DNA of 64,000 nt from Halicephalobus mephisto (taxonomy: Eukaryota; Nematoda; Chromadorea; Rhabditida; Panagrolaimidae), in the NCBI GenBank assembly GCA_009193035.1, contig SWDT01000003.1, positions 496,001-560,000 of the forward strand. The letters run 5' to 3'. The position numbers were made by a program, and so were the translations under genes. The notes under the pieces were generated by a model. It was not told the DNA's origin. It saw nothing but the letters and a program-made list of their open reading frames with translations, and did no database searches. The stretch's first letter is position 1. Every line of letters starts with the position of its first letter. This document shows positions 46,478 to 58,231 of this stretch, one piece after another.

Positions 46478-47245
46478 GCATTTGATTCCCAATTATAATT
46501 GCTTCTTAGTGATAGATATCCTTCACTGATAGATATCTCTCTAGTGGCATTTGATTCCTAGTTATAATTGCTTCTTAGTGATAGATATCCTTCACTGATA
46601 GATATCTCTCTAGTGGCGTTTGATTCCTAGTTATAATTGCTTCTTAGTGACAGATATCCTTCATCGACAAATATCTCTCTAGTGGCGTTTGATCTCTAGT
46701 TATAATTGCTTCTTAGTGACAGATATCTTCTCAGCAATAGATACCTCCCTAGCTGCATTTAATTCCTAATTATAATTTCTTCTTAGTGACAGATATCCTT
46801 CACCGATAGATATCTCTTCAGTGACAGATAACCCCCTAGCAATGATTGCTCCTAAGTGATAAATACTTTTCACCGACAGATACCTCCTAATTATAATTGC
46901 TTCTTCGCGACAGATCTCTTCCCAATGATAGATATTCCCTAGCAATGATTGCTTCTAAGTAATAGATACTTTTCACCGACAGATACCTCCTAGCAATAGT
47001 TGCTCTTTAATGATAGATATTCCTCACCGATAGATACTTCTTAGTAACAGTTTTTCCTCAGTAACAGATATCCCTTAACGATAGATATCCCTCACCTACA
47101 GATACCTCCTAGCAATAGTTGCTTTTTAATGATAGATATCTCTCACCGACAGATACTTCCTAACAATAGTTGCTCTTTAATGATAGATATCTTTTACCGA
47201 TAGATACTTCCTAACAATATTTACTCCTTAGATGGCATTACTCCC
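46478..47245. repeat. TAGATATC minisatellite, decaying to the right
   Basis: The first four units (about 67 bases: TAATTGCTTCTTAGTGATAG, ATATCCTTCACTGATAGATA, TCTCTCTAGTGGC, TTTGATTCCTAGT) are very similar. Beyond 46740 the array breaks into shorter YACCGAYAGATAYYTCCTA units. No coding role. Confidence 0.85.
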
Positions 47246-47626
47246 CACCGATGTTTACTTCTTCTATTTCGTAAGCTTTATATAATTTCTTTCATTTTAA
47301 TAAGTTTTTGACAGTTAAACTAACTTCATACTTTAGTTAAATAAGAAAAAATTAATTTGAAAGAATTTCGAAATCAGCGCGAGTCGAAGGGGAGCAAATA
47401 TCGTTGGGGAGTATCTGTCGTACAGCCCGAACGTACCTCCCTCGGGTCATCGATTTTTACGGACAGATTTCTCGACGAGTTTCATCAAGTATCGACAGTT
47501 TTACCACAACAGAAAATTTCAAGAATCCTCGAAACAAAAAAATTTTCAAATGAAAAAAATTTTCTATCGAAGTTAAAAATTTAAATTTTTTTTAATTTAA
47601 AAAAATTCATTTTTAAAAAAATATTA

Positions 47627-48476
47627 TTCATTTTTATCAAAACTGATAGCTAGCCGCTGATGGTCGGATTTTTCGCGGTAAGACAGGATTAGTGAGACTT
47701 TTTCACAGGTGTTCTGAAGTCAGATCTACCTGAATGGAATCAACAAGTAAGAATCTCTGATTACGGTCTTCACATTATTTGATTCTGAATACAATCGATA
47801 GCGAGATTACATTCTAACAGAAAATTGATCGTAACTGAATATAATCAACGTATTAATACATTTTTAACTGGAAGTAAACATGGTCCAAATATGTTGATTA
47901 CATTCAGTTACGATCAATTTTCTCTTGGAATACAATCCTGTCATCGATTACGTTCAATTAAAATCAAATAAGGGGGCTTGCTTAAAATATATAAGGTTTA
48001 CATGGGGCTTTCCTGAGACCTCAACCACCCTGTAAGCCTTACATATTTTAGACAAACTCCCTAAATTAAAAAAAGTTAAAAAACTTATAAGGGGGCTTGC
48101 TTAAAATATATAAGGTTTACAGGGGGCTTTTTCGAGACCCCCTTCCCCCTGTAAACCTTACATATTTTAGGCAAACTCCCTAAACTTAAAATAACTTATA
48201 AGGGGGCTTGCTTAAAATATCTAAGGCTTACAGGGGGAGGGGGTCCCAGAAAAGCACCATGTAAGTCTTACGTATTTTAGGCTAGTTCCCTAATGTGAAA
48301 ACCACTATCAGAAGCTCTTATTTTTTGATTCCATTCAGTTAGACCTGATTTCAGGAAACGTGTTATAAAAAACTGATTTATTTTTATCAATATAAGATTC
48401 ATTTTTATCAAAACTGACAACTAGCCACCAATGGTCGGATTTTTCGCTTTAAGACAGAATTAATGAAACTTTTTTT
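47627..48476. mobile_element. Foldback element flanked by long direct repeats
   Basis: Terminal inverted repeats of about 68 bases (47704-47774 and 48295-48361; ACCTGAATGGAATCAA left, complement of TTGATTCCATTCAGTT right). Inside are a 31-base inverted pair with one mismatch (47819-47849 and 47892-47922) and three palindromic units of about 92 bases (47971-48062, 48090-48181, 48201-48291) starting AGGGGGCTTGCTTAAAATAT. The element is flanked by direct repeats of about 78 bases (47627-47704, 48398-48476) containing ACTAGCC and TGGTCGGATTTTTCGC. There is no transposase frame, so it is non-autonomous. Confidence 0.75.
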
Positions 48477-48839
48477 ATAAAAAAAATGATTTATTTTAAC
48501 AAAAATTAATAAAAAAATTTAAAATTCAAATTTTTATAATAAAAAATAATTCAAAAATGTTCGTTTTTAAAATTTACAAAAAAAAATAATTTTTAAATTT
48601 AATTTTTTTGAAAAACTTTTAATTTAAAAAAAAATCAAATTTCTAAAAAAAATAAATTTTTTAAAAACGAAAAATTTTTTCTTAACACGAAAATTTAAAT
48701 TCTTAATTTTATTAACTCTAATAAAATCGAAAAAGTAAATAAAACATTTATTTCGAAATAAAACGACGAAAATCGTTAAATTTTCGATATTTTTGAAGGA
48801 AATTTTGGAGAAGAAACAATTACAAAAGAAAAGTCAAAA

Positions 48840-49085
48840 TCGGTCATTGCGGTCCCGGGGGATCGAAGGGATATAGATTTTCTCGATCCTCCTCCTCAAT
48901 TTCGCGCAACGTTGTTTGGCCCCGTTTTCCGTTCTGACTGAAGGCGGGACAGGTAAACCACTGTGCCAGTTGTCCGTCCTACATCGAGTGGACAACGGTC
49001 AATCTCCTGTTTTCGGGGACTGGCACTAACGCCGTATGCAAATTACGCCACATTGCACTTGTAAAAGTCACGGATAATTAAGAAA
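48840..49085. other. GC-rich island in intergenic DNA
   Basis: About half G+C over 240 bases, against well under 30% around it. It contains the inverted pair GTTGTCC/GGACAAC (loop of 15) and a GACAG|GTAAAC string resembling a donor on the plus strand. It could be a promoter, an untranslated first exon or a non-coding RNA; no coding frame convinces. Confidence 0.4.
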
Positions 49086-49119
49086 CCACTAACCAAGTCA
49101 TAATCCGAAAATTAATAAA

Positions 49120-50480
49120 GTATCATTCTTCTCAGGACCATTAGTTAAAATTAAAAAATTAGAGAAATTGTTGATTTTCAAAATTTTTGTCCTATCACGA
49201 AAAGTTTCAAAGGGTCATTGACAAATTCATAACTCAGGAAATAATAGTATCATTCTTCTCAGGACCATTAGTTAAAATTAAAAAATTAGAGAAATTGTTG
49301 ATTTTCAAAATTTTTGTCCTATCACGAAAAGTTTCAAAGGATCATTGACAAATTCATAACTCAGGAAATAATAGTATCATTCTTCTCAGGACCACTAGTT
49401 AGAATTAAAAAATTAGAGAAATTGTTAATTTTTGAAATTTTGGTCCTATGACGAAAAGTTTCAAAGGATCATTGACAAATTCATAACTCGAAAAATAATA
49501 GTATAATTCGTTTCGGGACCATTAGTTGGAATTTCTTTCAAAAAAATTTTTAAAATTGTTGATTTTCAAAATTTTTGTCCTATCACGAAAAGTTTCAAAG
49601 GGTCATTGACAAACTTATAACTCGAAAAATAATAATATAATTCGTCTCAAGACCATCATTTTTCCTCCAAAATAAAAGGAAATTGTTGATTTTCGAAACT
49701 TGGATCTCGTCACGAACGATGTTTAAAATATTAATAACTAAATTTACAATTAAAAAATGAATTAATTTTTTTTTATCGAAACTACCACTCGACTTTTTTT
49801 TAGGAAATAAAAATCAAAGAAATTTTTGAACAAAAAGCGAAAGTTCCGTTACGAACGACGCTCAGCCTCATGGAACTTTCATAACAGGATGAATCAAGCA
49901 TTCTTCGTTTCAAAACCGTCACTTTTGTTTTCGAAAATAAAAATAAAAAATTCCGAATTTAAAGATTGGTCCCGTCACGAATAATTTTCAAAAGATCATT
50001 AACAAAATTAAACTAAAAATTAATTATCTATTTTTCGCGTCGGGACCAATATTTCGATTTTTTTCAAAAATGAAAATAAAAAATTCCGAATTTAAGGATT
50101 AGTGATCCCGTCACGAATAATTTTCAAAGGATCATTAACGAAATTAAACTAAAAATTAATTATCCACTTTTCGCGTCGGGACGAATATTTCGATTGTCTT
50201 CAAAAATAAAAATAAAAAAATCCGAATTTAAGGATTAGTGATCCCGTCACGAATAATTTTCAAAAGATCATTAACGAAATTAAACTAAAAATTAATTATC
50301 CACTTTTCGCGTTAGGATTACTTTTGAAATCCAAAGTTCTTTTAATTTACAGTAAAAAATGAATAATCCACTTTTCGCTTTAGGACCGCTACTTGAATTT
50401 TGCTCTTGAAAATGAAGATCAAAGAAACTTCGAAAATAAAAAACATCGGTCTCGTCGGGAGGGATACTTGATTCGTTTTT
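49120..50480. repeat. Tandem array with GTCCTATCACGAAAAG and TTTCGCGTCGGGAC
   Basis: The left half (49125-49660) has four or five units of about 120 bases: AGTATCATTCTTCTCAGGAC, CATTAGTTAAAATT, TTTTTGTCCTATCACGAAAA. The right half (49950-50340) has three units of about 120 bases: GATCCCGTCACGAATAATTT, TCATTAACGAAATTAAACT, CCACTTTTCGCGTCGGGAC. Both halves descend from related units. Confidence 0.85.
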
Positions 50481-50559
50481 CGACTACGGTCTCAGTTACC
50501 GGTTCTTTAACTTGTGTAAGAAGCCTCTTGAGCTCGAATGGATAATCATTCGAAACCAC

Positions 50560-50960
50560 GAAACTGATACATGACCGTTTTTTTCAAAATTTAAAAAAAT
50601 TTAAAATATAATCCACAAAAAAATTTTTTACAAAAGTTATTTTTCGGGAGTTAAGAAAAAGGTCAATTTGAGTCACAAATCGATGAAAACAAGCCGAGAA
50701 AATTTCGACGATCGGAGAAGCGGACCTCCAACAGCGACTCCCCCAGGAAAGGCAAACATTGACCAACACGAAATGAATCAAAAATGTCAAAATTGCGAAG
50801 AAGAGCACAAAGGTCGAAAGACGCTGCCATAAGTCTCGAGAAAATCGATTTATATATAATAATCGAAACTTTGAGAGAAATTAGATAAAACCAAAGAGCA
50901 TAAAAGGGCAATCAAAGTAGGAGAAACAGGGGAAGGAAGAAGTTGGAGTAGTTAGAAAAG
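50560..50960. other. Mixed-composition stretch, no gene called
   Basis: Overlapping minus-strand frames at 50584-50911 include a hydrophobic stretch, but no start, splice pattern or family supports a gene. Confidence 0.3.
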
Positions 50961-50994
50961 AAATAAAGAACAAAATAAGGACACACAAAAGTAG

Positions 50995-51490
50995 GTACAT
51001 GGTATATAATGTATTCATGCATTGTATTCAATGTGCTGATATATTAAGTTGATATCGATGTATTTCATATAATGTATCGATATATTAAGTTGAAATAGCT
51101 GCAGTATGTATAATGTATAGATATATTAAGCTGATATCGGTGTATTGTATATAATATATCGATATATCAGGTTGAGATAGCTCCAATGTATATAACATAT
51201 GGACATATTAAGTTGAGATAGCCGCAGTACGTATAATGTATCGATATATTAAGTTGATATCGGTGTATTGTATATAATATATCGATATATCAGGTTGAAA
51301 TAGCTGCACTGTATATAATATATGGATATATTAAGGTGATAGCGGTATATTACATTGAATACATTGATATACCAAGTTGATATCAATGTATTATATTTAA
51401 TGCATGGATACACTAACACGACTCCAATGTATTGGACACATTGTGTTCAATGTACCGATGTATTAGAGCCATTTTAATGTACCTTTTTGT
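50995..51490. repeat. ATGTATCGATATATTAAGTTGATAT repeat
   Basis: About eight units of 58-62 bases with TATATAATGTATCGATATAT, TAAGTTGATATCGGTGTATTG. It is AT-rich and prone to unwinding. Confidence 0.85.
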
Positions 51491-51499
51491 GTGTGTCGT

Positions 51500-52010
51500 A
51501 AGAGTAAAAAGGTTAGGGAAATAAAGAAAGAAAGGTAGTCAGGATAAAGAAAGAAAGAAGATTAGAATAGTTAGGATAACAGACAGAACATGAAAGTAAG
51601 GTGACTAGGATAAGGGGGAACACAAAAGGAAGGAGTCAGAGTAGTTAGAAAATGGATAAAAAAGAGGACAAATGAATCAGGAAAGGAAATAGGAGTCAGG
51701 AAGGGGAGTAAAGGAGTAAAGGAAGAGGGTAAAGAAATTATGAAAGAGAGTAAAGGGGTTAGAAAAGAAGATAAAAGGGATTAGGAAGGGGAGTAAAGGA
51801 GTTAAGGAAGAAGATTAAAGAAATTATGAAAGAGAGTAAAAGGGTTAGAAAAGAAGAGAAAAGGGGTTAGGAAGAGGAGTAAAAGAAATATTCAAGATCA
51901 GGATAAAGGAAGTAAAAAGGTCAGAAAAACTGAAAACAAGAAAATAAAACTACTAAAAATAATTAATATCACAGCGAAGGAAGGGTAGGGGAAACGGTAG
52001 TTTGAGAAAA
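51500..52010. repeat. Polypurine tract with 93-bp tandem duplication
   Basis: About 500 bases in which the plus strand is overwhelmingly A and G (AAAGGAAGAGGGTAAAGAAA, AGAGAGTAAAGGGGTTAGAA). 51708-51800 is repeated at about 51800-51890. It lies upstream of THOC1. Confidence 0.75.
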
Positions 52011-52259
52011 AATTATAATTTTAAAACACTAAAAACACCGTAATGGATTAAAAAAGAACAAATAAGTTAAAATCGAAGCAGGACAGAAGACCAAAGAAAA
52101 AGTAAAACATATTCAACTTTAAAAAAGTCAAAAATTCTTTCTAAAAAATCAAAATAATCACTTTCTAAAATCACTACTAAATAAACTCAATTCCATTTCT
52201 AAAAATTAAAACAATTTTAAATAAATAAAACTTTTAAAAAATTAAAAACAACATTTTTT

Positions 52260-52437
52260 GAATTTTTTCTTTTTTCAAAGATTTCTATCGCGCGACTTTT
52301 GGCGTTCTGTTCCGTTGGCCATTGTCGCTGCCTCTGCTTCCAGTATCAGATGTCGCACTGTTTTCGTTCCCCAACTTCTTTGTTTGTTATTTTTCTGTTG
52401 TCATTATTTATTACTACTTCTTCTAGAATCACCAGTA
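52260..52437 (+). promoter_or_regulatory. THOC1 upstream region and acceptor
   Basis: About 170 bases of higher complexity directly before THOC1, ending in TTCTTCTAG (to 52426), a splice or trans-splice acceptor 11 nt before the ATG. The frame stays open upstream (from 52258), but the sequence does not match THOC1. Confidence 0.4.
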
Positions 52438-55400
52438 ATGGATCAAGCAATCAAGACTCTCGATATTGCGTCATTTAAGGCGGCAATTTCACCAAGTTTA
52501 CCTGATGAGTAAGTTTTTTTAATTTTTATAATTTTTCGAATAAAAAATGCTTTTTAGTGATAAAGAACGCGTCAATGTCGTTGCAGAGAAGCTTATCCGG
52601 GAAAGGGCGATGGAATTGATCGAAATACAAGGCAGTATTGAGGATATTGAAAAGCACTTTTTGTTTGTCGTTGGACTTGCCAAAGAAGGTAAGATTTTTA
52701 CTTCAAACAGTTCTGTTTTCGATTGAGTATTTTAATGTTAATTATGATTTCCCGAGGATACATTGAGGATTTCATATATGAAAAGTAACTTTATAGGGTT
52801 GCTTACTTTATGCAATCCTAATTTTGAAGGTTCTGGTCTTGTTTGAGAAAAATGTAGCTCCAAAACGTTCCGAAATTGTTTAAAATTATAAAATTATCGC
52901 GCGTAATGAAATTTTGGATTATTTTAGTTTCTAAAACGTCCTCAAAATTCTCGTCAAGACAATCTTGTAAAATTTTCATTGTTTATTGTTTATATTTTTA
53001 ATTAATCACGAAATTACTGCGCGAAATTAAAATTTCAATCTACAAATATATTTTTAAAATCCTCATCAAGAAAGTTTTGTTAAATTCTTCATTATTCTTT
53101 ACATTTTGTAATTTATTACGAAATTTTTATAAAAAACCTACTTTTTTGACTATTTTGGATTTTAAAAATTCAAGAAAACCCCATTGAAATACTTTTTTAA
53201 AATATGATTTTTTCCTAATCGATGAATTGCAGATCTGTGCCCTAAGGCGTTGACAGTGACTGTCATGCAGGATCTTCTTGAATGTTCACCGAAAAGTAGA
53301 TGTGCTGAGGTTTTTACAATTGTCGAAAACCACATTGATATATGGAAAAGTGTAAGTCGATCAAATTAGAGATTTTTAAATATTATTTGGTTTTAGCCGG
53401 AATTCTTTGACTCTTGTAGAAATAACGTTTTGAGGATGTGTAACGATCTTTTGAAACGGTTATCCAGGACGATTGATACTCAATTCTGTGGTAGAGTGAA
53501 TATTTTGCTAGCCAGATCACTTCCTTTATTTGAAAAGTCCGGATTGAATATAACTGGACAATTCAACACTTCGAACGACACAGGATATGACCAAGAAGTC
53601 GACGAATCTGAATTGAAGGCATCAGGAGACGTGGATTCAGAAAAAGGGGTTGAAATCGACATGTAAGTTTTCAGGTTTATTGTGCAGGACTACGAACTCG
53701 TTTTCGATACGGTATTTTAGTGGTAGTTGTAGTTTTCTGGATATTTATGTGTTCTGACATTTGGCCCTTAACCTCTGAATTTATTCATTACTTTGATCCA
53801 GAAGCCTTGAAATCCATCTAGGAAGAGTATTTTTCTAAAGAAATTAATTCTGAATTTGCAAAATTAAAATTGCAGACTGTTTTGGTTTCTAAGAACATCT
53901 AGAAATTTGTCTTGATAATTTTACAATGACGTTTATTCTTGTTTTCTATAACTGTATGGTGACTTAATATCTTTCCAGGACACAAGAAATTCCAGTGGAT
54001 TTCAAACTGTACCAAAAGTTTTGGGAGTTGCAGAAATACTTTTGTGATCCGAATAGGATATATCAAAAGTCAGCCTTTGAAACTCTTCAAGAGAATATGA
54101 ATGAAGTTTTGGGTGTATTTACTACGTACAGACTAGACAAAAAACGAGGAAACAAAGAATACGAATATCAAATTCAAAAAATGGAAGGAATAGAAGAATC
54201 CCTAAGACGACCAGATGTATTTTTTGCCAAGTATCAAACAAGTCAGAAACTTTTACATCTGCAATTTGCTGATCCTCAATTTCGAAGATATTTTTTTGTT
54301 CAAGTTTTAATTCTTTGTAATTATCTTCAATCTGATGTCAAATTTCGAGAGTGAGTTTGAAATTTTTGAGATGTGATGTATTTTTTGTTTTTTAGTTGCA
54401 CGTTGTTCTTGACGGAAGATCAAAACAAATATATAACTGAAATTACGGAAAAATGTCATAAACTTTTACGTGATACTTTTCCTAGAGGTTTTCAATTTAG
54501 TGAATTTGTAAAAGTAAGTTTTATTTTTATTTTTGATATTTAAAAGTAATTTTTAGAAATTACTAAGTAGAGAAAAAGTATGGTCCACATGGAAAAATGA
54601 AGGATGTCCTGATTGGCTAGCAAATCGTGGAGAAAGACAATTGAAACCATTTAAAAAACAGGATATAGAACATTATGATCCTAAAAAAATAGATCTTGGA
54701 AACAAAGCTTTAAATGCTTTATGGAATTTTTCACCAGATAATTTAAGTGCTTGTCGGGATTCGAAAAGAAACTTTATTCCAAGTGTTGAAGAAGTTATTG
54801 AAGAAGCATTAGATCATGCTGATCCAGAACAAGAAGTTGAACCAGAATATAGTTGTTTCAATAATGAAGTATGGCAATGGAAAAATAATAGATTATTTCT
54901 TGCTGAAGCTGATAGTTATTTGGTAAGTTTTTTGAGGGGATAATTTTAATATTATGGTTACTTGGGTAATTGTTTATAATTATGATTACATAGTTATGTA
55001 TTTTTGGTTTGAGATGTGGTTTTTGAAAATTTCGTATGTGAATATTAATGTTTGAGAGCAATGTGCTTGATAACTTTAATTTAGTAATTTCTGAAGTTGT
55101 GTAGATTGGAGTAGTTTTGAAGCTTAATTATGGAATTGTGCAAATTACTTGAGTTTCTTGCGAGTTATGGAAATTTATATTGGGATAATCTTATTTTATT
55201 TGAGGTTTTTTATTTTTGCAATTGCATGATTATATGGGGAGTATTTTCAGAATGTTCAAAGTACTCCTGCTGGAAAAAAACCATGTCCAGAGTACAGCGA
55301 AGTAATGCAAAAAGGAGTTTTCCAAGTAGCAATCCAAGGAAATAATGAGGTAATTTTTTTTATTGAAAAACGGATTTGAAATAAATGTAGTTTTTTGCAG

Positions 55401-56018
55401 AATTTGAAAACGCGAGGATTGGAAATATCAAAAAGAGTTGAAGAAAATCGTATAAAAGCAGAAGAAGCTGCAAAAAAAGCAGAAGAAGATGCAAGAAAAA
55501 AAGCAGAAGAAGAAGCCAAACAAAAAGCATTAGAAGCTGCTGCTGAAAGAAAAAAGAAAGAAGAGGAATTATCTGCTTTAAGGAAAAAAGAACTGGAACA
55601 AATTGCAGCTAAAAAAATGAATGGTAAATCGGCAGATGGAAAAAATGAAGATAACAGTAAAAATGGAAGTACTAATGGATTAGAAAATGAATCAGGATCA
55701 ACGAAAACAGAAAGAAATGAATCTAGAGCTGAAAGAAAGAGGACAAGGGATAATTCAATGGAGAAGGAGAAAACGGATAAATCAGAACCACCAACGCCAT
55801 CACATAAGAAACGTGAACGTACTCCGATGACGGAAATTTCGGAAGATGAGTCTATACCGAGGAAATCGAGAAAAACGGAAAGTAAAAATTCGAAAAATTT
55901 AAGAACGTCGTCAAATGAAAATTCAAGAGAAAGAAGAGAGAAGATTAGAGAGACGAGATCGCCAGTGAGATCGAGAGATAGAAGAATGGATGAAAGAAGA
56001 TCGAAAACTCGACATTGA
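52438..56018 (+). CDS. THOC1: THO complex subunit 1
   Basis: Nine exons: 52438-52508, 52558-52688, 53233-53351, 53397-53662, 53979-54350, 54396-54513, 54557-54922, 55251-55349, 55401-56018; 719 residues. Clear THOC1 blocks: LRMCNDLLKRLSRT followed by FCGRVNILLARSLPLFEKSG, DFKLYQKFWELQKYF, VFFAKYQTSQKLLHLQFADP, STWKNEGCP and LWNFSPDNLSACRDSKR with EEALDHADPE. The THO complex couples transcription to mRNA export and protects against R-loops; THOC1 is one of its large helical scaffold proteins in the nucleus. In place of the death domain of vertebrate THOC1 the protein ends in a long coiled coil of KAEEEAKQKALEAA type (about residues 520-590) and an Arg/Ser/Glu-rich tail. Introns 2 and 4 (544 and 316 nt) and 7 (328 nt) are longer than the others. 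The start is set by the short first exon (MDQAIKTLDIASF). Confidence 0.93.
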
Positions 56019-56521
56019 AGATGAAGTTTTTTTTTGAAAAAATGGTTATAAAATGATCAATGTCGTGATTTTTGGAGTTTTGGGATTTTTTGTGATGGAT
56101 TTAGGAGGTTTTTAATCCTTGGCTTTAATCTGAGGATAATTGAGTGGGTTTTTTACGTCAGGAGTGACCTAGACGATATCTTCATTGATGAGATTTTAAA
56201 ATTTCTTTATTAATGAAATTTTGGAATTTCTTTATTAATGAAATTTTAGAATTTTTTAATGAAATTTTAGAATTTCTTTATTAATGAAATTTTGGAATTT
56301 CTTTATTGATATATTTTAGAATTTTTGATTAATGAAATTTTAGGATTTTTGATTGATGAAATTTTAGAATTTGAAAGTATCAATTTGTTGGATTAATTAA
56401 AATATGACGTTGTTAAGGAGGAGAATCTCAATTTTTGATGAAAGATCATTTTTCATTTTTATCGTAAACCACACCCTTTTTTTAATTTGTTTTAAAAAAT
56501 TTTTAAAAGAAAATTTAAAAA
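56019..56521. repeat. THOC1 downstream region with ATTAATGAAATTTTAGAATTT repeat
   Basis: 56180-56370 contains about seven copies of TTTATTAATGAAATTTTGGAATTTC (36-40 bases). The remainder is AT-rich with no recognised element. Confidence 0.7.
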
Positions 56522-56824
56522 ATGTATTCAAAAATTTTATTTTTTTTGTTTTTTGTTTATGTTAATTGTAAATTGTACAGAAATATACCGTATTCTGATG
56601 TTTATAGAGTAGTGTATAAACCTGGAAAAATGGAATTTGAAAAAATTTCAAATAATTTTAAAAATGAAAATGAACCTAAAATTGCCGCTGCTCCTCCGCC
56701 ACCTGCTCATTTGTTCGTTTTGAGACCAGATTACGCTTTGATGAAAATTAACACTATCGCGAATGTCGTCAAAAGTTTCCTTCACAAAAGACTGAAAAAC
56801 GAACAAATTCAAGAATCATTCTGA
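56522..56824 (+). CDS. Small secreted protein of unknown function
   Basis: Single open frame of 100 codons, in composition less AT-extreme toward its 3' half. Residues 1-16 (MYSKILFFLFFVYVNC) form a clear signal peptide. The mature part has a basic/aromatic start (YRNIPYSDVYRVVYKPGK), a PPPP stretch at about residues 60-63 and an amphipathic end (NTIANVVKSFLHKRLK). There are no cysteines beyond the signal, so it is not a disulfide-rich toxin-like or antimicrobial fold. I do not recognise a family. TTCTGAAG|GTAATT after the stop looks like a donor, so a 3'-UTR intron or alternative end is possible. It lies 504 nt after THOC1 on the same strand. Confidence 0.55.
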   Translation: MYSKILFFLFFVYVNCKLYRNIPYSDVYRVVYKPGKMEFEKISNNFKNENEPKIAAAPPPPAHLFVLRPDYALMKINTIANVVKSFLHKRLKNEQIQESF

Positions 56825-56829
56825 AGGTA

Positions 56830-57350
56830 ATTCAACATTGTTTTTTAAAGTTATTTAAATTTTAAATTTTTTAAAAATTATTTAAATTTAAAAATTTCTT
56901 AAAAATTATTTAAATTAAAAGTTTCTTAAAAATTATTTAATTTAAAAGTTTCTTAAAAATTATTTAATTTAAAACTTTTTTAAAATTATTTAAATTTTTT
57001 TGAAGTTATTTAAATTTTAAATTTCTTAAAAATTATTTAAATTTTTTTAAAGTTATTTAAATTTTAAATTTCTTAAAAATTATTTAAATTTTCTTAAAGT
57101 TATTTAAATTTTAAAATTAAGAAAAATTGAAAATTACTTAAATTTTACATTTTTTAAAATTATTTAAATTTTTAAAATTTTTATTTTTTATTGATTTTTT
57201 TGAAATTATTTTAATTATTTTTTTTATTAATTACTCCAATTAAATATCCTTTTAAAAACCTTCAAAAATAGTAATTTATTTTTTTAACTAAAAATAGTTT
57301 TTAATTTTTTTATTTTTTGAAAACAAACTTTTTTAAAAATTAAAGATTAA
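56830..57350. repeat. AT-rich AAAATTATTTAAATTT repeat
   Basis: About a dozen short units of TTTCTTAAAAATTATTTAAA; nothing else visible. Confidence 0.7.
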
Positions 57351-57399
57351 AATTTTGGAATTACAGTATGAAAAAAATAAAAATTTCAAAGTGTTCCGA

Positions 57400-57990
57400 A
57401 ATTTTAAAAATTAGGATTTTTGGAAAATTTTAAATATTTTAATTTTTGTTCGATTCTGAAAAGCTTTAAGAAATTTAGAGTTTAAAAAATTCAGAATTTT
57501 TTCAAAAATTTTTATAAATTTCGAAATACTTTAGGATTTTCTTGTTGGATTCTGAATTTTCTCGAAGATTTTTATAAATTTCGAAATGTTTCGAAATCCT
57601 TTATTGAGATTTTAAAAAATTTAAGAATCTTTTATTAAAATTTTAGAAAGTTTCGAAATCCTTTATTCAGATTCTAGAAAATTTCGAAATTTTCCGATTG
57701 GATTCTAGAAAGTTTCAGAATCCTTTATTGAGATTTTAAAAAATTTAAGAATCTTTTTTTAAAATTTTAGAAAATTTCGAAATCTTCTAATTGGATTCTA
57801 GAAAGTTTCAGAATCCTTTATTGAGATTTTAAAAAATTTCGAAATCTTTTATTGAGATTCTAGAAAGTTTCAGAATTTTTTTATTGAGATTCTAAAAAAT
57901 TCAAAATCTTTTATTAAGATTTTAAAAAATTCAAAATCTTGTTTGATATTTTATTTATTATTGTGAAAATTCAAAAATGATTTTTTCCAA
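57400..57990. repeat. GATTCTAGAAAGTTTCAGAATCCTTTATT repeat
   Basis: About fourteen diverged units of 28-40 bases. Several contain TTCTAGAA, but the following block is shifted by one base, so they are not perfect heat-shock-element trimers. Confidence 0.75.
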
Positions 57991-58231
57991 CATTTTCTAA
58001 ACATGAATTTCCAGAATCCTCAATTGCAGAACCTTCTCCAAATTCGCCGGATTCTGAATTCCTCCGGATCTTCCACAAGACTCCAGAAGTTTCTAAAAAT
58101 TCAAAATAATTTTTAATTTTTGTTTTTGATTAATAAAATTTTTAATTTTTGAAAATTAATTTTAATAAAAAAAAATTTTTAATTTTTGAAAATAACCGGT
58201 ACTCAAAAAAAACAAAAATATACAAAAAAAA

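Noticed and set aside
57480..57960. TTCTAGAAAGTTTC units considered as heat-shock elements
   Set aside because: The third block is shifted by one base (GAA-AGT-TTC), so the spacing required for a trimer is not met.
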